57,277 bases of DNA from a virus: IMG/VR virus record IMGVR_UViG_3300009169_002640, positions 1-57,277 of that record; one strand, 5' to 3'. The notes below the pieces were generated by a model. That model made no database searches and was not told the DNA's origin. It saw only the letters and a list, made by a program, of their open reading frames with translations. The position numbers and the translations under genes are program-made. The number at the start of each line of letters is the position of its first letter. Position 1 is the first letter of the stretch. This document shows positions 56,250 to 57,277 of the stretch, in pieces.

Positions 56250-56925
56250 TAGACTGACCCTTGTTCCGCAGGAACTCCGCGACCTCAGAGTGCGTGATTT
56301 CGTCGCCGGAGAAGATGGCTCCGCACTCACGGCAACGCCTCGCCGCGGCGTCCAGATACGAGAGGCACTTTCCGCAGTGAAGTCCACAGTGGGGGATATC
56401 GCCTACCCTGATCGCAGCCCACGTCTCCTCCGGCTCCGGCTCCGGCTCCTCGGCCTCGATGCGGGCGAGGATGGCGTCGAGGGCTGTCAGCCATGTATCT
56501 AGAGCCTCATCAACCCTCGCAGGCCATGCCGCAGGGTATCCTTTGATGCTTTCGATGGAGCCTCGTAGCTTCCGTAGCTCCTCCAGCACCCCACCCGGCA
56601 GCGTCTCAGTCGGGGGCGAGGTGACGCGGGCGAGGATGGCGTCGAGGGTAAGGCGGATTCGGTCATAGGAATCAGTGTCGGCTTGCCGGGGAGTTCCCCA
56701 GTTCTTGATTCGGACTTGTATCTTCCGCAGTTCCTCCACCGCGCTCGCGGGCAGGGTGTCCTCGCCGTCCTGCACCGAGAAGAGGTGGCCAGTCCAGCCG
56801 GGGGAGATACCGAGGTTTTCCGCGAAGCAGGCCCCGAAATCGGCAGTGACCCCTGGTCCCTCGATACCGAGGTACTTGCCTCCAGGTTGCAGCGCTTCCA
56901 CGCTAGTAATCCGTAGACTCTTCAT
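56242..56925 (-). CDS. hypothetical protein with C-terminal zinc ribbon, 227 aa
   Basis: Two Leu/Glu-rich repeats with the shape 'RVEELRKI...LDAILARV' (around 65-100 and 130-155) separated by linker, an acidic Glu/Pro stretch near 160, and a final zinc ribbon: CGLHCGKC (about 178-185) and CRECG (about 197-201). Nucleic-acid interaction is plausible. Function unknown. Confidence 0.55.
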   Translation of the reverse strand: MKSLRITSVEALQPGGKYLGIEGPGVTADFGACFAENLGISPGWTGHLFSVQDGEDTLPASAVEELRKIQVRIKNWGTPRQADTDSYDRIRLTLDAILARVTSPPTETLPGGVLEELRKLRGSIESIKGYPAAWPARVDEALDTWLTALDAILARIEAEEPEPEPEETWAAIRVGDIPHCGLHCGKCLSYLDAAARRCRECGAIFSGDEITHSEVAEFLRNKGQSNG

Positions 56926-56929
56926 CCTC

Positions 56930-57277
56930 TCACCTCACTCCCCGACAGCCGCGCCGCCAGGTTGTCTCGCGCGGGGCCGCGTAGGAGCGCTGGGGCCGGT
57001 GATGACCCCTGGCCTCGAAGCCGGACACCATCCGACACGCGCGAATCTGATCTGCAAACGGGGGCCGGGGCCGGCCGTAGGGGTGCTGCCCCTGCTGGGG
57101 GTAGGAACAGCCGGCCGGCCCCGGTGAGAATTGCGCCCGCGAGTACTGCTCTGTTCGGTTCCCCTCGCCCGCGGGGGTCAAGAAGGTGCGACCGACGTGA
57201 TTAGTGCGGACGCGCCCGACCACTGAGCGACCGGGCGCGCCGATTCGCTGCGCGAGTTCACAGAGGTTGCCCGCCTC
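56930..57277 (-). CDS. partial ORF at the window edge
   Basis: Open in the minus frame from the right edge to the TGA at 56930-56932, about 115 codons, with no clear start inside the window (a GTG at 57223 is possible). The first half looks protein-like ('ELAQRIGAPGRSVVGRVRTNH'), the second half is Gln/Pro/Gly/Arg rich. If the molecule is circular, the TAG of the 1-249 gene lies just upstream in the same frame and the GTG start would be needed. Confidence 0.4.
   Translation of the reverse strand, partial: EAGNLCELAQRIGAPGRSVVGRVRTNHVGRTFLTPAGEGNRTEQYSRAQFSPGPAGCSYPQQGQHPYGRPRPPFADQIRACRMVSGFEARGHHRPQRSYAAPRETTWRRGCRGVR

Noticed and set aside
1-57277. Direct terminal repeat of the window
   Set aside because: The first and last tens of bases share no visible repeat, so circularity is argued only from gene layout.

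Overview
The window reads as most or all of the genome of a GC-rich tailed bacteriophage with a long non-contractile tail (siphovirus type). The evidence is a terminase pair, a portal, a MuF-like head protein, a prohead protease and capsid region with a T4 gp23-like capsid, head-tail connectors, a tail tube protein, a long tape measure, a tail hub and fibre, and lysis genes, with no sheath or contractile baseplate genes. No integrase, repressor, tRNA, rRNA or CRISPR array was seen. Host identity cannot be read from the sequence.

Layout. Positions 1-683 hold two leftward genes. Positions 684-957 form a divergent control region with a leftward promoter carrying tandem 10-bp repeats and a perfect rightward TTGACA element. 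Positions 958-35844 are one dense rightward block: zinc ribbon, ParB-like protein, cytosine-C5 methyltransferase, terminases, portal, MuF protein, and a single 877-residue protein fusing zinc ribbons, prohead protease, scaffold-like segment and major capsid protein. Next comes an unexpected enzyme cassette (10818-17666: a GT4-GT2 fusion, an alkaline-phosphatase-superfamily enzyme, two methyltransferases, another GT4). After it come the connectors (17663-19764), a GT9-like transferase (19758-20777), the tail genes (20758-32160) and the lysis region (32218-35844: coiled-coil membrane proteins, M15 peptidase, TIM-barrel hydrolase-like protein, exported protein, holin-like protein). Positions 35845-36165 contain several hairpins between converging gene blocks.

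Positions 36166-57277 are a leftward block of nucleic-acid and accessory genes: a PD-(D/E)XK-like nuclease, a PAPS-reductase-like protein, RusA, a radical SAM enzyme, an SPPY-type DNA methyltransferase, a DUF4326 protein, a replication-initiator-like protein, a two-gene conserved phage module flanked by 5-nt-periodic repeats, an RNA ligase, a Rad50/Mre11 (SbcC/SbcD) pair, an annealing-protein candidate, and many small unknown proteins chained by ATGA-type overlaps. No DNA polymerase, primase or replicative helicase was recognised, so replication probably relies on the host.

The two outer leftward genes and the right-hand block have the same orientation and the same style of ribosome binding site. 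The whole is therefore well explained as a circular or circularly permuted genome with one divergent promoter region (684-957) and one convergent terminator region (35845-36165). This is an inference.

The most unusual points are the glycosyltransferase, phosphatase and methyltransferase cassette embedded in the virion-structure operon, the protease-scaffold-capsid single-chain fusion, the 5-nt periodic repeats around 47005-48299, and structured GC-rich intergenic elements near 50300-50865.
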